A DNA stretch of 64,000 nt from Lelliottia sp. WAP21 (GCF_020532665.2 NZ_JAIWPG020000012.1:1-64000); one strand, 5' to 3'; numbered from the stretch's first letter, positions 1 to 12,646 are shown. Numbers and translations: made by a program. Notes: generated by a model not told the origin, from the sequence alone.

Positions 1-110
1 GAAAAAAAAAAGCGGGCGGCGGTTTTAGCTAAAAAAAAAAACGGTTGGGGTTGGGGGGGGGGGGCGTCCCCCCCGCCACTCCAGGGCCTGTGTGCCTAAG
101 CACCCTTGCA
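1..110. other. Low-complexity window edge, no gene
   Basis: The first ~70 bases consist of A-runs, a run of about 12 G and a C-run, unlike anything else in the window. Bases 70-110 look like ordinary intergenic DNA. No open frame or promoter is supported. The composition suggests a contig end or low-quality read rather than biology. Confidence 0.6.
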
Positions 111-136
111 TAATGGCCCGCACTGGCGGGCCATTA
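111..136 (-). terminator. Inverted repeat after leuD, probable leu operon terminator
   Basis: Two 11-base arms, TAATGGCCCGC (111-121) and GCGGGCCATTA (126-136), form a strong hairpin immediately past the leuD stop codon at 139-141. On the minus strand the hairpin is not followed by a clear T-run, so it may act as a weak terminator or as a 3' end-stabilising stem. Confidence 0.5.
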
Positions 137-138
137 CT

Positions 139-744
139 TTATTGCATAAAGGCGGGCTGTTGCTGTTCGTAGGCGGCGATGGCGTCGTCATGCTGCAGCG
201 TCAGACCGATACTATCAAGGCCGTTCATCATGCAGTGACGGCGGAAGGCATCAATGTTAAAGCGATATGACTTACCGCCTGCCTTCACCACCTGCGCATC
301 CAGGTCGACTTCAAATGATATACCGGGCTGGTTTTGCACCAGCGTGAACAGTTCATCGACCTCTTCGTCGCTGAGCGTCACCGGCAGCAATTGATTGTTA
401 AAGCTGTTGCCATAAAAGATATCGGCAAAGCTCGGCGCGATAACAACGTTGAAACCGTAATCCGTCAGGGCCCAGGGGGCATGCTCACGGGACGAGCCAC
501 AGCCAAAGTTTTCACGCGCCAGCAAAATCGAGGCCCCTTTGTATTCCGGGAAGTTCAGGACAAACTCGGGATTGGGCACCTGACCGTCGTCGTCCAGGAA
601 TCGCCAGTCGTTAAACAGATGCGCGCCGAAACCCGTACGGGTGACTTTTTGCAGAAACTGTTTAGGAATAATGGCATCCGTATCCACGTTTGCTGCGTCC
701 AGCGGGACAACCCGGCCTGTATGTTGAATCAATTTCTCTGCCAT
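139..744 (-). CDS. leuD: 3-isopropylmalate dehydratase small subunit
   Basis: LeuD pairs with LeuC to isomerise 2-isopropylmalate to 3-isopropylmalate, the second step of leucine synthesis, in the cytosol. The 201-residue protein has the usual length. It carries the swivel-domain signature of the aconitase small subunit, including [19 protein letters not shown] around residues 75-93, where the loop reaches the active site of the large subunit. It is the last gene of leuABCD, starting 10 bases after the leuC stop, so the two subunits are translated from one message. A hairpin follows the stop codon. Nothing looks unusual in the reading frame. Confidence 0.97.
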   Translation of the reverse strand: MAEKLIQHTGRVVPLDAANVDTDAIIPKQFLQKVTRTGFGAHLFNDWRFLDDDGQVPNPEFVLNFPEYKGASILLARENFGCGSSREHAPWALTDYGFNVVIAPSFADIFYGNSFNNQLLPVTLSDEEVDELFTLVQNQPGISFEVDLDAQVVKAGGKSYRFNIDAFRRHCMMNGLDSIGLTLQHDDAIAAYEQQQPAFMQ

Positions 745-754
745 GATGGTCCCC

Positions 755-2155
755 TTATTTCATCCCGCGAATATCGGCAAAATGCCCTGTGACGGCAGCC
801 GCAGCGGCCATTGCCGGGCTGACCAGATGGGTTCGTCCACCGCGTCCCTGTCGTCCTTCAAAGTTACGGTTGCTGGTAGAGGCACAGCGTTCGCCCGGAT
901 TCAGACGATCGTTGTTCATTGCCAGACACATAGAGCAACCAGGCAGGCGCCACTCGAACCCTGCTTCAATGAAGATTTTGTCTAAGCCTTCCGCTTCGGC
1001 CTGGGCTTTTACCGGACCGGAACCCGGTACAACCAATGCCTGAACGCCCGGAGCCACTTTACGCCCTTTGGCAATGTCAGCCGCCGCGCGTAAATCTTCA
1101 ATACGGGAGTTGGTGCAGGAGCCAATAAACACTTTATCGATAGTCACGTCGGTCAACGGCACGCCGGGTTTCAGGCCCATATAAGCCAGCGCTTTCTCGG
1201 CGCTGGCGCGTTCAACCGGATCGGCAAACGAGGCCGGATCGGGAATGGCGTCGTTAACAGAAATGACCTGACCCGGATTGGTGCCCCAGGTCACCTGTGG
1301 GGCGATATCTTCGGCCTGCAGCGTCACGACAGTATCAAACTGCGCGTTGTCGTCCGTTTTCAGCGTCTTCCAGTACGCCACTGCGTCATCAAAATGCTGG
1401 CCTTTCGGGGCGTGTAAACGACCTTTCACATAGTTAAAGGTGGTTTCATCTGGTGCGACCAGACCCGCTTTGGCACCCATTTCGATAGCCATGTTACACA
1501 GGGTCATACGGCCTTCCATGCTTAACGCCCGGATGGCCTCACCGCAAAATTCCACCACATGACCGGTACCGCCTGCGCTACCGGTTTTACCGATAATCGC
1601 CAGCACGATATCTTTCGCGGTAATCCCTGGTGCAGCGGTGCCGTTAACCTCAATCTTCATGGTTTTGGCGCGACCCTGTTTCAGGGTTTGTGTCGCCAGC
1701 ACGTGTTCAACTTCAGACGTGCCGATACCGAATGCCAGTGCGCCAAAGGCACCATGCGTGGCGGTGTGTGAATCGCCGCAGACAATGGTCATACCCGGTA
1801 AGGTAATCCCCTGCTCAGGGCCCATGACGTGGACGATACCCTGATACGGGTGATTCAGATCGTAGAGTTCAACGCCAAACTCATTGCAGTTCTTCATCAG
1901 CTCCTGCATCTGGATACGTGCCATTTCGCCTGACGCATTGATATCTTTGGTCTGGGTAGAAACGTTGTGGTCCATCGTCGCGAACGTTTTCCCGGGCTGA
2001 CGAACGGGACGGTTGTGCGCCCGCAGGCCGTCGAATGCCTGTGGTGAGGTGACTTCATGCACCAGATGACGGTCAATGTAGAGCAGCGGCGTTTCGTTTT
2101 GCGCTTCGTAAACCACATGAGCGTCAAACAATTTTTCGTATAACGTCTTAGCCAT
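755..2155 (-). CDS. leuC: 3-isopropylmalate dehydratase large subunit
   Basis: LeuC is the iron-sulfur catalytic subunit of isopropylmalate isomerase and works with LeuD. The 466 residues match the family length. The three cysteines expected to hold the [4Fe-4S] cluster are visible in GSCTNSR (near residue 347) and CSMCLAMN (near 407 and 410). The aconitase-type [19 protein letters not shown] motif lies in the N-terminal half. It starts two bases after the leuB stop, so it is translationally tied to leuB. Expression should follow the leucine attenuator upstream of leuA. Confidence 0.97.
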   Translation of the reverse strand: MAKTLYEKLFDAHVVYEAQNETPLLYIDRHLVHEVTSPQAFDGLRAHNRPVRQPGKTFATMDHNVSTQTKDINASGEMARIQMQELMKNCNEFGVELYDLNHPYQGIVHVMGPEQGITLPGMTIVCGDSHTATHGAFGALAFGIGTSEVEHVLATQTLKQGRAKTMKIEVNGTAAPGITAKDIVLAIIGKTGSAGGTGHVVEFCGEAIRALSMEGRMTLCNMAIEMGAKAGLVAPDETTFNYVKGRLHAPKGQHFDDAVAYWKTLKTDDNAQFDTVVTLQAEDIAPQVTWGTNPGQVISVNDAIPDPASFADPVERASAEKALAYMGLKPGVPLTDVTIDKVFIGSCTNSRIEDLRAAADIAKGRKVAPGVQALVVPGSGPVKAQAEAEGLDKIFIEAGFEWRLPGCSMCLAMNNDRLNPGERCASTSNRNFEGRQGRGGRTHLVSPAMAAAAAVTGHFADIRGMK

Positions 2156-2157
2156 GA

Positions 2158-4820
<2,663 letters not shown>

Positions 4821-4863
4821 GAAATAGGTCCTTATCTGTCTTAGGGCGCCTTGCTACGAGCAT

Positions 4864-4890
4864 AAAAAAACCCGCGCAGTGGCGCGGGTT
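4864..4890 (-). terminator. leu operon attenuator terminator
   Basis: On the minus strand a GC-rich hairpin with arms AACCCGCGC and GCGCGGGTT is followed by seven T residues. It lies between the leuL leader peptide and leuA. This is the standard place for the transcription attenuator of the leucine operon, whose formation depends on ribosome progress through the leucine codons of leuL. Confidence 0.92.
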
Positions 4891-4911
4891 CTTAGTCTTA
4901 CTGGTGACGAT

Positions 4912-4998
4912 TCAACGCTGAATATCGTTCGCCAGTCTACCGCGCAAAGTGAATGCGTTTAGTAGTAGTAGGCTGAGGGAACGAACGTTGCGATTCAT
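4912..4998 (-). CDS. leuL: leu operon leader peptide
   Basis: This 28-residue open frame begins at the ATG at 4998 and has a Shine-Dalgarno GGAG eight bases upstream. It contains four consecutive CTA leucine codons (LLLL) plus nearby CTC, TTG and CTG leucine codons. The frame begins MNRNVRSLSLLLLNAF and ends at TGA just before the attenuator hairpin. In the known mechanism, scarcity of leucyl-tRNA stalls the ribosome at these codons and favours an antiterminator. Rare CTA codons make the stall sensitive. The E. coli peptide is also 28 residues with four tandem leucines, although the flanking residues differ. Confidence 0.93.
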   Translation of the reverse strand: MNRNVRSLSLLLLNAFTLRGRLANDIQR

Positions 4999-5032
4999 GA
5001 ATCATGCTCCAGAGAAACGTAATATGTATTTA

Positions 5033-5061
5033 GTGGTACTGGATATGGCCGGGCAAGTCAA
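5033..5061 (-). promoter_or_regulatory. leuLABCD promoter
   Basis: On the minus strand, TTGACT (5056-5061) and TACCAC (5033-5038) are separated by 17 bases, upstream of leuL at the expected distance. The -35 box matches the consensus at five of six positions; the -10 box is weak, as is known for leu promoters. Confidence 0.75.
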
Positions 5062-5599
5062 CCCCCGGGAGGTAAAAGGAGGGCTTTTCATTACCGATAC
5101 CGTTATTCGACATTAGCTTATTGTGCTGGTTTTTGGCGTGGAGGGGATCTTAATAGTCTAATTTTGGACCAGGAATTTATTCTGCGTATTATTTAATAAT
5201 GATGATTTTCATTTAAACATTTTTGGAAACAGTTGCAGGTTTTTAGCTAACCTTATGGATTTCATTGGAAATATTTAACGGGCAGGCGATTCACCACGCG
5301 TTAATGCTAATGATATGTTAAGCAGAAATCAGTCTGGGTGATGAATACTTTAATAAAACTTAAATTATCATTCACCAAAGGCCATATTGTTTATTAGTCT
5401 GATTTATGGTTTCATTTGAATCATAATGTTTTGGATATCTTTTTATCGAGTCCGTTCCTTTCGTCGGTAATCGCTCTTACTTTGACGCTGGAGCCTTAAT
5501 ATATTCCGAAAATTAAACTTTCCCCTTTAGTGGTTTTTATATGCATGGTAAATGATATTGCCAGCAATTATTGCTGCACTAAGGTAAAGGGAGTTTAGC
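5062..5599. promoter_or_regulatory. AT-rich leu-leuO divergent regulatory region
   Basis: About 540 bases between the leu promoter and leuO contain no credible gene. The DNA is much more AT-rich than its surroundings, with many A/T tracts. In E. coli and Salmonella the corresponding region is silenced by H-NS and derepressed by LeuO itself. That role is inferred here from position and base composition only. No single operator could be assigned by eye. Confidence 0.6.
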
Positions 5600-6562
5600 G
5601 TGATAGTGGAGTCAGAAATGTTGGAAAATAAAATTGAACAACCTCAAGCTGACTTTGGGGTTAAGCCACAGTTACGCACCGTGGATCTGAATTTATTAAC
5701 CGTCTTTGATGCGGTTATGCAAGAACAGAATATTACCCGGGCGGCTCAGGCGCTCGGCATGTCGCAACCTGCAGTCAGTAACGCGGTTGCGCGTCTGAAG
5801 GTAATGTTTAACGACGAATTGTTTGTCCGCTATGGTCGTGGTATTCAGCCAACGGCTCGCGCATTTCAACTGTTTGGCGCGGTTCGTCAGGCGTTGCAAC
5901 TGGTTCAAAATGAGTTGCCCGGCTCCGGTTTTGAACCGCTGAGCAGCGAGCGCGTATTTAATCTTTGCGTCTGTAGTCCTCTCGATAATTATTTGACGTC
6001 AAAAATCTATAATAAAGTCGAAGAAATTGCGCCCAATATTCATTTGGTCTTCAAATCGTCATTGAATAAAAATGCCGAGCATCAGTTGCGCTATCAGGAA
6101 ACCGAATTTGTCATCGGTTACGAAGAATTTCGTCGCCCTGAATTTGCCTGTGTTCCGTTATTTAATGATGAAATGGTCCTTGTCGCCAGCAAAAAACATC
6201 CGCGTATGAACGGGTTGTTACGTGAAAGCGATGTCTATAATGAGCAACATGCCGTCGTGTCCCTTGACCGATACGCTTCTTTTAGCCAGCCATGGTATGA
6301 CACACCGGATAAGCAAACCAGTATCGCTTATCAGGGCATGGCGATGGTGAGCGTGCTGAATATCGTTTCGCAGACGCAACTGGTGGCTATTGCCCCGCGC
6401 TGGCTGGCAGAGACATTAACCGGACAATTACAGCTCCAGATTCTGCCGCTGCCCCTGAAGCTCAATAGCCGTACCTGTTATCTCTCCTGGCATGAAGCCG
6501 CAGGAAGAGATAAAGGACATCAATGGATGGAAGAGCTGTTAATCAATATTTGTCACCATTAA
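5600..6562 (+). CDS. leuO: LysR-type global regulator LeuO
   Basis: LeuO is a LysR-family DNA-binding protein that antagonises H-NS silencing and controls stress, virulence and CRISPR loci in enterics. The N-terminal winged helix-turn-helix is clear in [20 protein letters not shown] and the following [17 protein letters not shown]. The rest is the periplasmic-binding-like effector domain. Two starts are possible. GTG at 5600 has AAAGGGAG six bases upstream and gives 320 residues. ATG at 5618 has GGAG and gives 314 residues, the E. coli length. It stands alone, divergent from leu, with a terminator after it. Confidence 0.95.
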   Translation: MIVESEMLENKIEQPQADFGVKPQLRTVDLNLLTVFDAVMQEQNITRAAQALGMSQPAVSNAVARLKVMFNDELFVRYGRGIQPTARAFQLFGAVRQALQLVQNELPGSGFEPLSSERVFNLCVCSPLDNYLTSKIYNKVEEIAPNIHLVFKSSLNKNAEHQLRYQETEFVIGYEEFRRPEFACVPLFNDEMVLVASKKHPRMNGLLRESDVYNEQHAVVSLDRYASFSQPWYDTPDKQTSIAYQGMAMVSVLNIVSQTQLVAIAPRWLAETLTGQLQLQILPLPLKLNSRTCYLSWHEAAGRDKGHQWMEELLINICHH

Positions 6563-6571
6563 TCCTCAGCG

Positions 6572-6610
6572 GGATAAATCATCATGAACAAATGATTTAT
6601 CCTGTTTTTT
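6572..6610 (+). terminator. Rho-independent terminator after leuO
   Basis: An 11-base-pair AT-rich stem has arms GGATAAATCAT (6572-6582) and ATGATTTATCC (6592-6602). It is followed by TGTTTTTT, ten bases past the leuO stop. Confidence 0.75.
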
Positions 6611-6874
6611 ATCACATTCGTAAATTTATATTCTGCTCCGATTTTTTCTCCGTCCCGGATGGCGTGCAAAAATAGATGAATAACTGATTCTGTTGTGTTT
6701 TAAGCGACGAATCATCAGCCTGCTCGTCAATACCAGAAGAATTCACCAACTCTTGTGCGCACGGGTGTGGTTTCCACTTTTTACGGCTTTTGTTGCCGTG
6801 AGTTTGCCAATTGCCTGCGTCATAGCGAGCGGTTATGGTGAAGGTCACTCTGCAAAAAAAGAAAAGGGCAAACC
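6611..6874 (+). promoter_or_regulatory. ilvIH upstream regulatory region
   Basis: This 264-base gap between the leuO terminator and ilvI contains no convincing gene. In E. coli the equivalent region carries the ilvIH promoter and several Lrp sites that activate it when leucine is low. I expect the same here from position, but did not identify individual Lrp boxes or a clean -35/-10 pair by eye. Confidence 0.45.
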
Positions 6875-8599
6875 ATGGAGATGTTGTCTGGCGCCGAAAT
6901 GGTCGTCCGATCGCTTATCGATCAGGGCGTAAAGCAAGTATTCGGTTATCCCGGGGGAGCGGTCCTCGATATTTACGATGCGCTGCACACCGTCGGCGGG
7001 ATCGATCACGTGCTGGTGCGTCATGAACAGGCCGCAGTCCATATGGCCGATGGCCTGGCGCGAGCTACCGGTGAAGTGGGGGTTGTGCTGGTCACCTCAG
7101 GACCAGGCGCCACGAACGCGATTACCGGCATTGCCACAGCCTATATGGATTCAATTCCCCTCGTGATTCTGTCCGGGCAGGTCGCCACTTCGTTAATTGG
7201 CTATGATGCCTTCCAGGAGTGCGACATGGTGGGGATCTCGCGTCCGGTGGTGAAACACAGTTTCCTGGTCAAGCAGACGGAAGATATTCCTGGCGTATTG
7301 AAAAAAGCCTTCTGGCTGGCTGCCAGCGGAAGACCGGGGCCTGTGGTGGTCGATCTTCCGAAAGACATTCTCAACCCGGCAAATAAGCTGCCTTATGTCT
7401 GGCCGGATTCGGTGAGCATGCGTTCCTATAACCCGACAACGCAAGGGCATAAAGGTCAAATTAAACGGGCCCTGCAAACGCTGCTCGCGGCAAAAAAGCC
7501 GGTGGTCTATGTGGGTGGCGGCGCGGTAAATGCCCATTGTGAAGCGGCGCTGCGCACGCTTGTAGAGAAATTAAACTTGCCTGTGGCGTCATCCTTAATG
7601 GGGCTTGGGGCCTTTCCGGCAACACATCGCCAGGCGCTGGGCATGTTAGGCATGCATGGCACCTATGAAGCCAACATGACCATGCATCATTCTGATGTCA
7701 TCTTCGCTGTGGGCGTACGCTTTGACGATCGCACCACCAATAACCTGGCGAAATACTGTCCAGACGCGACGGTGCTGCACATTGATATCGATCCTACGTC
7801 CATTTCCAAGACGGTGCCCGCCGATGTGCCTATTGTCGGTGATGCTCTGCAGGTGCTGGAACAGATGCTGGATCTGCTGGCGCAAGAAGAGCCTGCACAG
7901 CCGCTGGATGAGATCCGCGACTGGTGGCAGCAGATTGAACAGTGGCGCGCCCGTCAGTGTTTGAAATATGACACCCAAAGCGAGCATATTAAGCCGCAGG
8001 CGGTCATCGAAACGATCTGGCGGTTGACCCGGGGAGAAGCTTACGTCACCTCGGATGTCGGCCAGCATCAGATGTTTGCAGCGCTTTACTATCCGTTCGA
8101 TAAACCCCGGCACTGGATCAACTCTGGCGGGCTCGGCACTATGGGCTTTGGTCTCCCGGCCGCGCTGGGCGTGAAGCTCGCCTTGCCGGACGAGATCGTG
8201 GTGTGTGTAACCGGCGATGGCAGTATCCAGATGAACATTCAGGAGCTGTCCACCGCACTGCAATACAATCTGCCAGTGCTGGTACTTAACCTTAACAACG
8301 GTTATCTCGGCATGGTGAAGCAGTGGCAGGATATGATCTATTCCGGACGCCATTCGCAGTCGTATATGAACTCACTTCCGGATTTTGTTCGTCTGGCGGA
8401 ATCCTACGGTCATGTAGGGATACGCATTAGCGATCCGGCAGAATTAGAAACTAAACTGGGCGAAGCGCTGGAACACGTTAAAAACAATCGCCTGGTGTTT
8501 GCCGATATCATCGTTGATGGCACCGAGCATGTGTATCCAATGCATATTCGCGGGGGTGGTATGGATGAAATGTGGCTAAGCAAAACGGAGAGAACCTGA
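6875..8599 (+). CDS. ilvI: Acetolactate synthase III large (catalytic) subunit
   Basis: IlvI is the thiamine diphosphate-dependent catalytic subunit of valine-sensitive acetohydroxyacid synthase III, which makes acetolactate and acetohydroxybutyrate for branched-chain amino acids. The 574 residues match E. coli. The N-terminal domain contains [15 protein letters not shown] and the catalytic glutamate in [18 protein letters not shown]. The C-terminal ThDP motif runs from GDGSIQMN to [10 protein letters not shown]. The residue after NLNN is Gly, where I recall Arg in E. coli K-12; this is a possible polymorphism beside the cofactor site. The gene ends one base before ilvH. Confidence 0.96.
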   Translation: MEMLSGAEMVVRSLIDQGVKQVFGYPGGAVLDIYDALHTVGGIDHVLVRHEQAAVHMADGLARATGEVGVVLVTSGPGATNAITGIATAYMDSIPLVILSGQVATSLIGYDAFQECDMVGISRPVVKHSFLVKQTEDIPGVLKKAFWLAASGRPGPVVVDLPKDILNPANKLPYVWPDSVSMRSYNPTTQGHKGQIKRALQTLLAAKKPVVYVGGGAVNAHCEAALRTLVEKLNLPVASSLMGLGAFPATHRQALGMLGMHGTYEANMTMHHSDVIFAVGVRFDDRTTNNLAKYCPDATVLHIDIDPTSISKTVPADVPIVGDALQVLEQMLDLLAQEEPAQPLDEIRDWWQQIEQWRARQCLKYDTQSEHIKPQAVIETIWRLTRGEAYVTSDVGQHQMFAALYYPFDKPRHWINSGGLGTMGFGLPAALGVKLALPDEIVVCVTGDGSIQMNIQELSTALQYNLPVLVLNLNNGYLGMVKQWQDMIYSGRHSQSYMNSLPDFVRLAESYGHVGIRISDPAELETKLGEALEHVKNNRLVFADIIVDGTEHVYPMHIRGGGMDEMWLSKTERT

Positions 8600-8600
8600 C

Positions 8601-9092
8601 ATGCGCCGGATATTATCTGTCCTTCTGGAAAACGAATCGGGTGCGCTGTCTCGCGTCATTGGGCTTTTTGCGCAGCGGGGCTATAACATTGAAAGCCTGA
8701 CGGTAGCGCCTACAGACGATCCGACGCTGTCACGGATGACCATCCAGACGGTTGGCGACGCCAAGGTGCTTGAGCAGATCGAGAAGCAGCTGCACAAACT
8801 GGTCGACGTGCTGCGCGTCAGCGAGCTGGGGCAGGGCGCATACGTTGAACGTGAAGTGATGTTAGTCAAAATTCAGGCCAGCGGATATGGGCGCGAAGAG
8901 GTGAAACGTAACACGGATATCTTCCGTGGACAGATCATCGACGTGACGCCTTCTATTTATACGGTCCAGCTGGCCGGCACCAGCGACAAGCTGGATGCAT
9001 TCCTGGCGTCCATCCGCGATGTCGCTAAAATCGTCGAAGTTGCACGTTCAGGAATAGTGGGTTTATCGCGTGGCGATAAGATCATGCGATAA
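8601..9092 (+). CDS. ilvH: Acetolactate synthase III small (regulatory) subunit
   Basis: IlvH binds valine and gives feedback inhibition while stimulating IlvI activity. The 163 residues form an N-terminal ACT domain ([19 protein letters not shown], with Asn11 and Gly14 at the known valine-binding positions) and a C-terminal ACT-like domain. These residues are intact, so the enzyme should be valine-sensitive. The start is one base after the ilvI stop, and a strong terminator follows, making ilvIH a two-gene operon. Confidence 0.97.
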   Translation: MRRILSVLLENESGALSRVIGLFAQRGYNIESLTVAPTDDPTLSRMTIQTVGDAKVLEQIEKQLHKLVDVLRVSELGQGAYVEREVMLVKIQASGYGREEVKRNTDIFRGQIIDVTPSIYTVQLAGTSDKLDAFLASIRDVAKIVEVARSGIVGLSRGDKIMR

Positions 9093-9115
9093 TCGCGAAA
9101 TAGTTCGCCTCTTTT

Positions 9116-9145
9116 GCCTGGCTTATGAAGCCAGGCTTTTTTTTT
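9116..9145 (+). terminator. Rho-independent terminator of ilvIH
   Basis: Nine-base arms GCCTGGCTT and AAGCCAGGC with an ATG loop are followed by nine T residues, 24 bases after the ilvH stop. Confidence 0.95.
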
Positions 9146-9270
9146 GCCAAAACGCGCTTTCATGATGATAAAAGCGGTTGCCGCAGGGACTATTCTGCGA
9201 TTAGATGTTAAAAGATATAACCATAAACCTGACAAGGCCATGGACTCTTTTTTTTCCTTAAGGGGCAATT

Positions 9271-10275
9271 GTGAAACTGGATGAAATCGCCCGGCTCGCC
9301 GGCGTGTCACGAACGACGGCAAGCTATGTGATTAACGGTAAGGCTAAGCAGTACCGTGTAAGTGATAAAACCGTTGAAAAAGTCATGGCAGTGGTTCGTG
9401 AGCATAACTACCATCCGAATGCCGTGGCGGCGGGCCTGCGCGCGGGACGTACACGTTCAATTGGTCTGGTGATCCCCGACCTTGAGAACACCAGCTATAC
9501 CCGTATTGCTAACTATCTTGAGCGTCAGGCGCGTCAGCGCGGCTATCAATTATTGATCGCCTGTTCTGAGGATCAGCCTGATAACGAAATGCGCTGCGTT
9601 GAGCATTTGCTCCAGCGTCAGGTTGACGCCATTATCGTCTCGACCTCCTTACCGCCTGAACATCCGTTCTATCAGCGTTGGGCAAACGACCCTTTCCCTA
9701 TCGTGGCGCTCGATCGCGCTCTCGATCGTGAGCACTTCACCAGCGTTGTGGGTGCCGATCAGGACGATGCAGAGATGCTGGCGGCTGAGCTGCGCACTTT
9801 TCCGGCGGAGACCGTACTCTATCTGGGGGCGCTGCCGGAACTCTCCGTAAGTTACCTGCGTGAGCAGGGGTTCCGTACCGCGTGGAAGGACGATCCGCGG
9901 GAAGTCCATTATCTCTATGCCAACAGCTATGAGCGTGAAGCCTCAGCCCAGCTGTTTGAAAAGTGGCTGGAGACGCACCCGATGCCACAGGCGTTGTTCA
10001 CCACCTCCTTTGCACTTTTACAGGGTGTGATGGATGTAACGTTGCGCCGTGAGGGTAAACTCCCCTCTGAACTGGCGATAGCGACCTTTGGTGATAATGA
10101 ACTGCTCGATTTCCTGCAGTGTCCGGTGCTGGCCGTGGCGCAGCGTCATCGTGATGTTGCAGAACGCGTGCTGGAGATTGTACTGGCAAGCCTGGATGAG
10201 CCGCGTAAACCGAAACCCGGTCTGACGCGTATTAAGCGTAATCTTTATCGTCGCGGTGTGCTCAGTCGTTACTGA
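9271..10275 (+). CDS. cra: Catabolite repressor/activator Cra (FruR)
   Basis: Cra is a LacI-family regulator that senses fructose 1-phosphate and controls the direction of carbon flow through glycolysis and gluconeogenesis. The 334-residue protein begins with the helix-turn-helix [20 protein letters not shown] and hinge helix, then a sugar-binding-like core ([22 protein letters not shown]). The start is GTG at 9271 with AGGGG a few bases upstream. It is monocistronic, between ilvH and mraZ. No truncation or change of composition is seen. Confidence 0.97.
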   Translation: MKLDEIARLAGVSRTTASYVINGKAKQYRVSDKTVEKVMAVVREHNYHPNAVAAGLRAGRTRSIGLVIPDLENTSYTRIANYLERQARQRGYQLLIACSEDQPDNEMRCVEHLLQRQVDAIIVSTSLPPEHPFYQRWANDPFPIVALDRALDREHFTSVVGADQDDAEMLAAELRTFPAETVLYLGALPELSVSYLREQGFRTAWKDDPREVHYLYANSYEREASAQLFEKWLETHPMPQALFTTSFALLQGVMDVTLRREGKLPSELAIATFGDNELLDFLQCPVLAVAQRHRDVAERVLEIVLASLDEPRKPKPGLTRIKRNLYRRGVLSRY

Positions 10276-10784
10276 TTCAGGACAGGGGTGGTGAAAGCTG
10301 CCCTTATTGTTGTCTTTTAAATGGCTAAAAATAGCCTGACAGAATTTAGGATAATTCTATAAGAAAGAGAGTCTGCTCCTCTTCTTAATTCATCCAGGCG
10401 TTTTTTAAGGTTATTTCCCCTTTTTTATTGCGGTAAAATTGTATTATTTTGTTACAGAGAAACCGGGTGTGCTGAATTATCAGCCATTTTTCCCACCTTT
10501 CGTTAATACACCGCGCTATGGCTGAGGTCTGACGGGATCTGAAGTCAAACTGGCGCTGTTATCCCCCGGCAATATGTCTTAAAATGCCGCCCGCGTCGCA
10601 AACTGACACTTTATATTTTCCCGCGATGATATGGAGTGATGGTTAACGCTAGTGTGCATATTCGGTATTTTTCTTACAAATATTCATGACGTTAATTTTG
10701 CCTCGCCTGTTGCGCAGTTATTAATCAAGTCCGGTTACGTCCGTTAGCAGGGGGCATTCATATCCCTGTCGCGGTAGTCCTGGC
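10276..10784. other. Gene-free interval between cra and mraZ
   Basis: About 510 bases with no credible coding frame, more AT-rich than the flanks. A short GGCTA/TAGCC stem (10323-10336) was noticed, but no strong terminator for cra. The 3' end leads into the dcw promoter. Confidence 0.6.
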
Positions 10785-10814
10785 TTGACAAGCTTTTCCT
10801 TCGCTCCGTACACT
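10785..10814 (+). promoter_or_regulatory. Main dcw (mra) promoter
   Basis: TTGACA (10785-10790, perfect -35) and TACACT (10809-10814) are separated by 18 bases, 52 bases upstream of mraZ. This corresponds to Pmra, the principal promoter feeding the division and cell wall cluster in E. coli. Confidence 0.85.
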
Positions 10815-10820
10815 CCTTTA

Positions 10821-10855
10821 TGTGGGAATTTGTGGGTTAATGTGGCGAGAAGGGG
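10821..10855 (+). promoter_or_regulatory. MraZ box repeats
   Basis: TGTGG occurs at 10821, 10831 and 10841, exactly ten bases apart, with a further GGGG at 10852. This matches the known MraZ operator of TGGG-type repeats spaced one helical turn apart, placed just after the promoter so that MraZ can repress the dcw cluster. Confidence 0.85.
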
Positions 10856-10865
10856 TGAGGCTGGC

Positions 10866-11324
10866 ATGTTCCGTGGAGCAACGTTAGTCAATCTTGACAG
10901 CAAAGGGCGTTTATCGGTGCCAACCCGATATCGCGATCGGCTGCTTGAGGACGCTTCAGGTCAAATGGTGTGCACCATTGACATCCACCACTCCTGCCTG
11001 CTGCTTTACCCCTTGCCCGAATGGGAAATTATTGAGCAAAAGCTGTCGCGACTGTCGAGCATGAACCCACAGGAACGCCGTGTACAACGGTTGTTATTGG
11101 GTCATGCCAGTGAATGTCAGATGGACAGTGCAGGGCGATTACTGATTGCCCCTGTATTAAGGCAGCATGCCGGTCTGACGAAAGAAGTGATGCTGGTCGG
11201 GCAGTTCAACAAGTTTGAGCTGTGGGATGAAACGACCTGGTATCAACAGGTCAAGGAAGATATCGACGCTGAACAATCTGATTCCGATACGTTATCGGAT
11301 CGATTGCAGGACTTGTCTCTATAA
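10866..11324 (+). CDS. mraZ: Transcriptional regulator MraZ
   Basis: MraZ is an AbrB/MazE-like DNA-binding protein that represses its own dcw promoter. I chose the ATG at 10866 ([24 protein letters not shown]), which gives the standard 152 residues. A longer in-frame extension to 10785 would overlap the promoter and MraZ boxes. Two tandem SpoVT/AbrB-like repeats are visible: [14 protein letters not shown] near the N-terminus and [18 protein letters not shown] near residue 100. It is first in the dcw cluster, two bases before rsmH. Confidence 0.96.
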   Translation: MFRGATLVNLDSKGRLSVPTRYRDRLLEDASGQMVCTIDIHHSCLLLYPLPEWEIIEQKLSRLSSMNPQERRVQRLLLGHASECQMDSAGRLLIAPVLRQHAGLTKEVMLVGQFNKFELWDETTWYQQVKEDIDAEQSDSDTLSDRLQDLSL

Positions 11325-11326
11325 AT

Positions 11327-12268
11327 ATGATGGAAAATTTTAAACATAGAACGGTGTTGCTGGACGAGGCTGTGAACGGCCTGAATATTCGTCCTGACGG
11401 CATCTACATTGATGGGACATTTGGTCGCGGTGGTCACTCGCGTCTGATCCTCTCCCAACTGGGAGCGGAAGGTCGCTTACTGGCAATCGATCGCGATCCG
11501 CAGGCTATTGCCGTGGCGAAGACCATCGATGATCCGCGCTTTTCCATCGTACATGGCCCTTTCTCTGCGCTGGCTGACTATGTTAGTGAGCGCGAACTGA
11601 CGGGCAAGATCGACGGGATTCTTCTCGATCTTGGCGTCTCTTCACCCCAGCTTGATGATGCAGAACGCGGCTTCTCCTTTATGCGCGATGGGCCGCTGGA
11701 TATGCGTATGGATCCCACGCGCGGGCAGTCGGCGGCGGAATGGCTGCAAACGGCTGACGAAGCCGATATTGCCTGGGTTATCAAAACCTTTGGCGAGGAA
11801 CGTTTTGGGAAGCGCATTGCCCGCGCCATTGTTGAGCGCAACCGTATTGAACCCATGACCCGGACGAAAGAGCTGGCAGAGGTGATTGCGGCAGCAATGC
11901 CGGTGAAGGATAAGCACAAACATCCCGCGACCCGTACCTTCCAGGCGGTGCGTATTTGGGTGAACAGTGAACTGGAGGAGATAGAGCAGGCGCTAAAAAA
12001 CTCGCTCAGCGTGCTGGCCCCGGGTGGGCGGTTATCCATCATCAGCTTCCATTCGCTGGAAGACCGCATTGTGAAACGCTTTATGCGTGAGCAAAGTCGC
12101 GGTCCTCAGGTTCCTGCGGGGTTGCCGATGACGGAAGAACAACTCAGAAAACTGGGCGGCCGTTATTTGCGAGCATTAGGTAAGTTAATGCCGGGCGAAG
12201 AAGAGGTGGCAGAGAATCCACGTGCCCGTAGTTCAGTACTGCGTATTGCAGAAAGGACGAACGCGTGA
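11327..12268 (+). CDS. rsmH: 16S rRNA m4C1402 methyltransferase
   Basis: RsmH (MraW) methylates N4 of C1402 in 16S rRNA using S-adenosylmethionine, tuning the ribosomal P site. The 313-residue protein has the SAM-binding motif [18 protein letters not shown] at its N-terminus, the segment [18 protein letters not shown] and the C-terminal [18 protein letters not shown]. It starts two bases after mraZ and its end overlaps the ftsL start by four bases, so it is co-translated with its neighbours. It also carries a helical insert domain typical of the family. Confidence 0.97.
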   Translation: MMENFKHRTVLLDEAVNGLNIRPDGIYIDGTFGRGGHSRLILSQLGAEGRLLAIDRDPQAIAVAKTIDDPRFSIVHGPFSALADYVSERELTGKIDGILLDLGVSSPQLDDAERGFSFMRDGPLDMRMDPTRGQSAAEWLQTADEADIAWVIKTFGEERFGKRIARAIVERNRIEPMTRTKELAEVIAAAMPVKDKHKHPATRTFQAVRIWVNSELEEIEQALKNSLSVLAPGGRLSIISFHSLEDRIVKRFMREQSRGPQVPAGLPMTEEQLRKLGGRYLRALGKLMPGEEEVAENPRARSSVLRIAERTNA

Positions 12269-12630
12269 TCAGCAGAGTGACGGAAACCCTCAGCAAAGTG
12301 AAAGGATCGTTAGGAAGCAACGAGCGCCATGCTTTGCCTGGCGTGATCGGTGACGATCTCTTGCGGTTTGGGAAACTGCCACTCTGCCTGTTCATTTGCA
12401 TTATTGTCACCGCGGTGACCGTGGTGACGACGGCCCACCATACCCGTTTACTCACCGCACAACGCGAGCAGCTGGTGCTGGAACGCGATGCGCTGGACAT
12501 TGAATGGCGCAACCTGATTCTTGAAGAAAATGCGCTCGGCGATCATAGCCGGGTTGAACGGATCGCAACGGAAAAGCTGCAACTGCAGCATGTTGATCCT
12601 TCGCAGGAAAACATCGTAGTACAAAAATAA
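12265..12630 (+). CDS. ftsL: Cell division protein FtsL
   Basis: FtsL is a bitopic inner-membrane protein that joins FtsB and FtsQ in the divisome and helps activate FtsW/FtsI. The 121 residues comprise a cytoplasmic N-terminus, one transmembrane helix ([20 protein letters not shown], around residues 36-55) and a periplasmic coiled coil rich in leucine heptads ([20 protein letters not shown]). The start overlaps the rsmH end. A 16-base gap precedes ftsI. Confidence 0.96.
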   Translation: MISRVTETLSKVKGSLGSNERHALPGVIGDDLLRFGKLPLCLFICIIVTAVTVVTTAHHTRLLTAQREQLVLERDALDIEWRNLILEENALGDHSRVERIATEKLQLQHVDPSQENIVVQK

Positions 12631-12646
12631 AGGGAATACGCGACGC

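Noticed and set aside
334-792. 152-codon plus-strand frame opposite leuD
   Set aside because: It lies antisense to well-supported leuD and the leuC end, with no homology pattern and no promoter.
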